From Campylobacterales bacterium (lineage in GTDB: Bacteria; Campylobacterota; Campylobacteria; Campylobacterales; Sulfurimonadaceae), in NCBI GenBank assembly GCA_016938735.1, contig JAFGUB010000052.1:62001-126000 (forward strand): a stretch of DNA of 64,000 nucleotides. The letters are read 5' to 3'. Both the position numbers and the translations under genes were made by a program. Of this stretch, positions 63,924 through 64,000 are shown in pieces. The first letter of the stretch is position 1; every line of letters starts with the position of its first letter. The notes beneath the pieces are model-generated. The model ran no database searches, had not been told where the DNA came from, and saw nothing but the letters and a program-made list of their open reading frames with translations.

Positions 63924-64000
63924 ATGGGCTTTTTGAGCTACTTTTTTGACTATTTTTGGCTCTGGATCGCCCTGCTGGTTTTGGTCGTCATCTATTTGCA
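63924..64000 (+). CDS. Start of a membrane-protein gene (3' end outside window)
   Basis: ATG 63924 is directly after the dxr stop with GAAGGAG before it. The 25 visible residues are strongly hydrophobic with many aromatics (GFLSYFFDYFWLWIALLVLV), so an N-terminal membrane segment. Family unknown. Confidence 0.65.
   Translation, partial: MGFLSYFFDYFWLWIALLVLVVIYL

Overview
The window looks like chromosomal DNA of a GC-rich, free-living Campylobacterota (Epsilonproteobacteria), most likely a Sulfurimonadaceae-type chemolithotroph. Support: the gene neighbourhoods (infC-rpmI-rplT, pyrG-recJ, cdsA-dxr), a Helicobacter/Campylobacter-type malate:quinone oxidoreductase, a CetB/CetA-like energy-taxis pair, RNase J, ThyX, a flavocytochrome-c sulfide-dehydrogenase-like flavoprotein, many c-type cytochromes and nitrogenase. 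The genus is an inference. Genes are densely packed; many overlap by 4-26 bases and several start with GTG or TTG.

Layout. 1-323: end of a diguanylate cyclase. 320-11.5 kb: an iron-responsive block with an imelysin/di-haem oxidoreductase/hydroxylase/porin/peroxidase operon, a flavodoxin operon, a Spy-like protein and a run of tiny orphan genes, with Fur-box-like sequences in the gaps. 11.5-31.3 kb: housekeeping genes (aroC, rnc, rnhA, thrS, infC, rpmI, rplT, thyX, rnj, rsmA, hisF, rlmN) plus redox proteins (CcoS-like, haemerythrin, sulfide-dehydrogenase-like flavoprotein). 31.5-42.3 kb: pyrG, recJ, mqo, a glycosyltransferase, an LRR-GNAT fusion, the taxis pair, dgkA. 42.4-46.9 kb: nifH, a 119-codon orphan, nifD, nifK. 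47-49.7 kb: selenium genes mnmH and selD, a HAD protein and tRNA-Leu(CAG). 49.7-57.7 kb: an integrated element inserted in that tRNA gene. 57.8-64 kb: Spy-like protein plus two-component system, cytochrome c, DUF4139 protein, cdsA, dxr and the start of a membrane-protein gene.

Two observations stand out. First, the 10-base palindrome TTACATGTAA occurs 32 times exactly (about one per 2 kb; roughly 0.06 expected), with at least 11 one-mismatch copies, in genes and gaps alike. It behaves like a genome-wide highly iterated palindrome or uptake/chromosome-organisation signal, not a single regulator's operator. Second, the 7.9-kb element has an integrase, an AlpA-like factor, an HNH endonuclease and a small-terminase-like HTH protein but no visible capsid or tail genes, which suggests a phage-satellite (PICI-like) island. 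In addition, three otherwise intact genes (a PAS-GGDEF-EAL protein, mqo and a CetA-like chemoreceptor) each carry exactly one in-frame nonsense codon.
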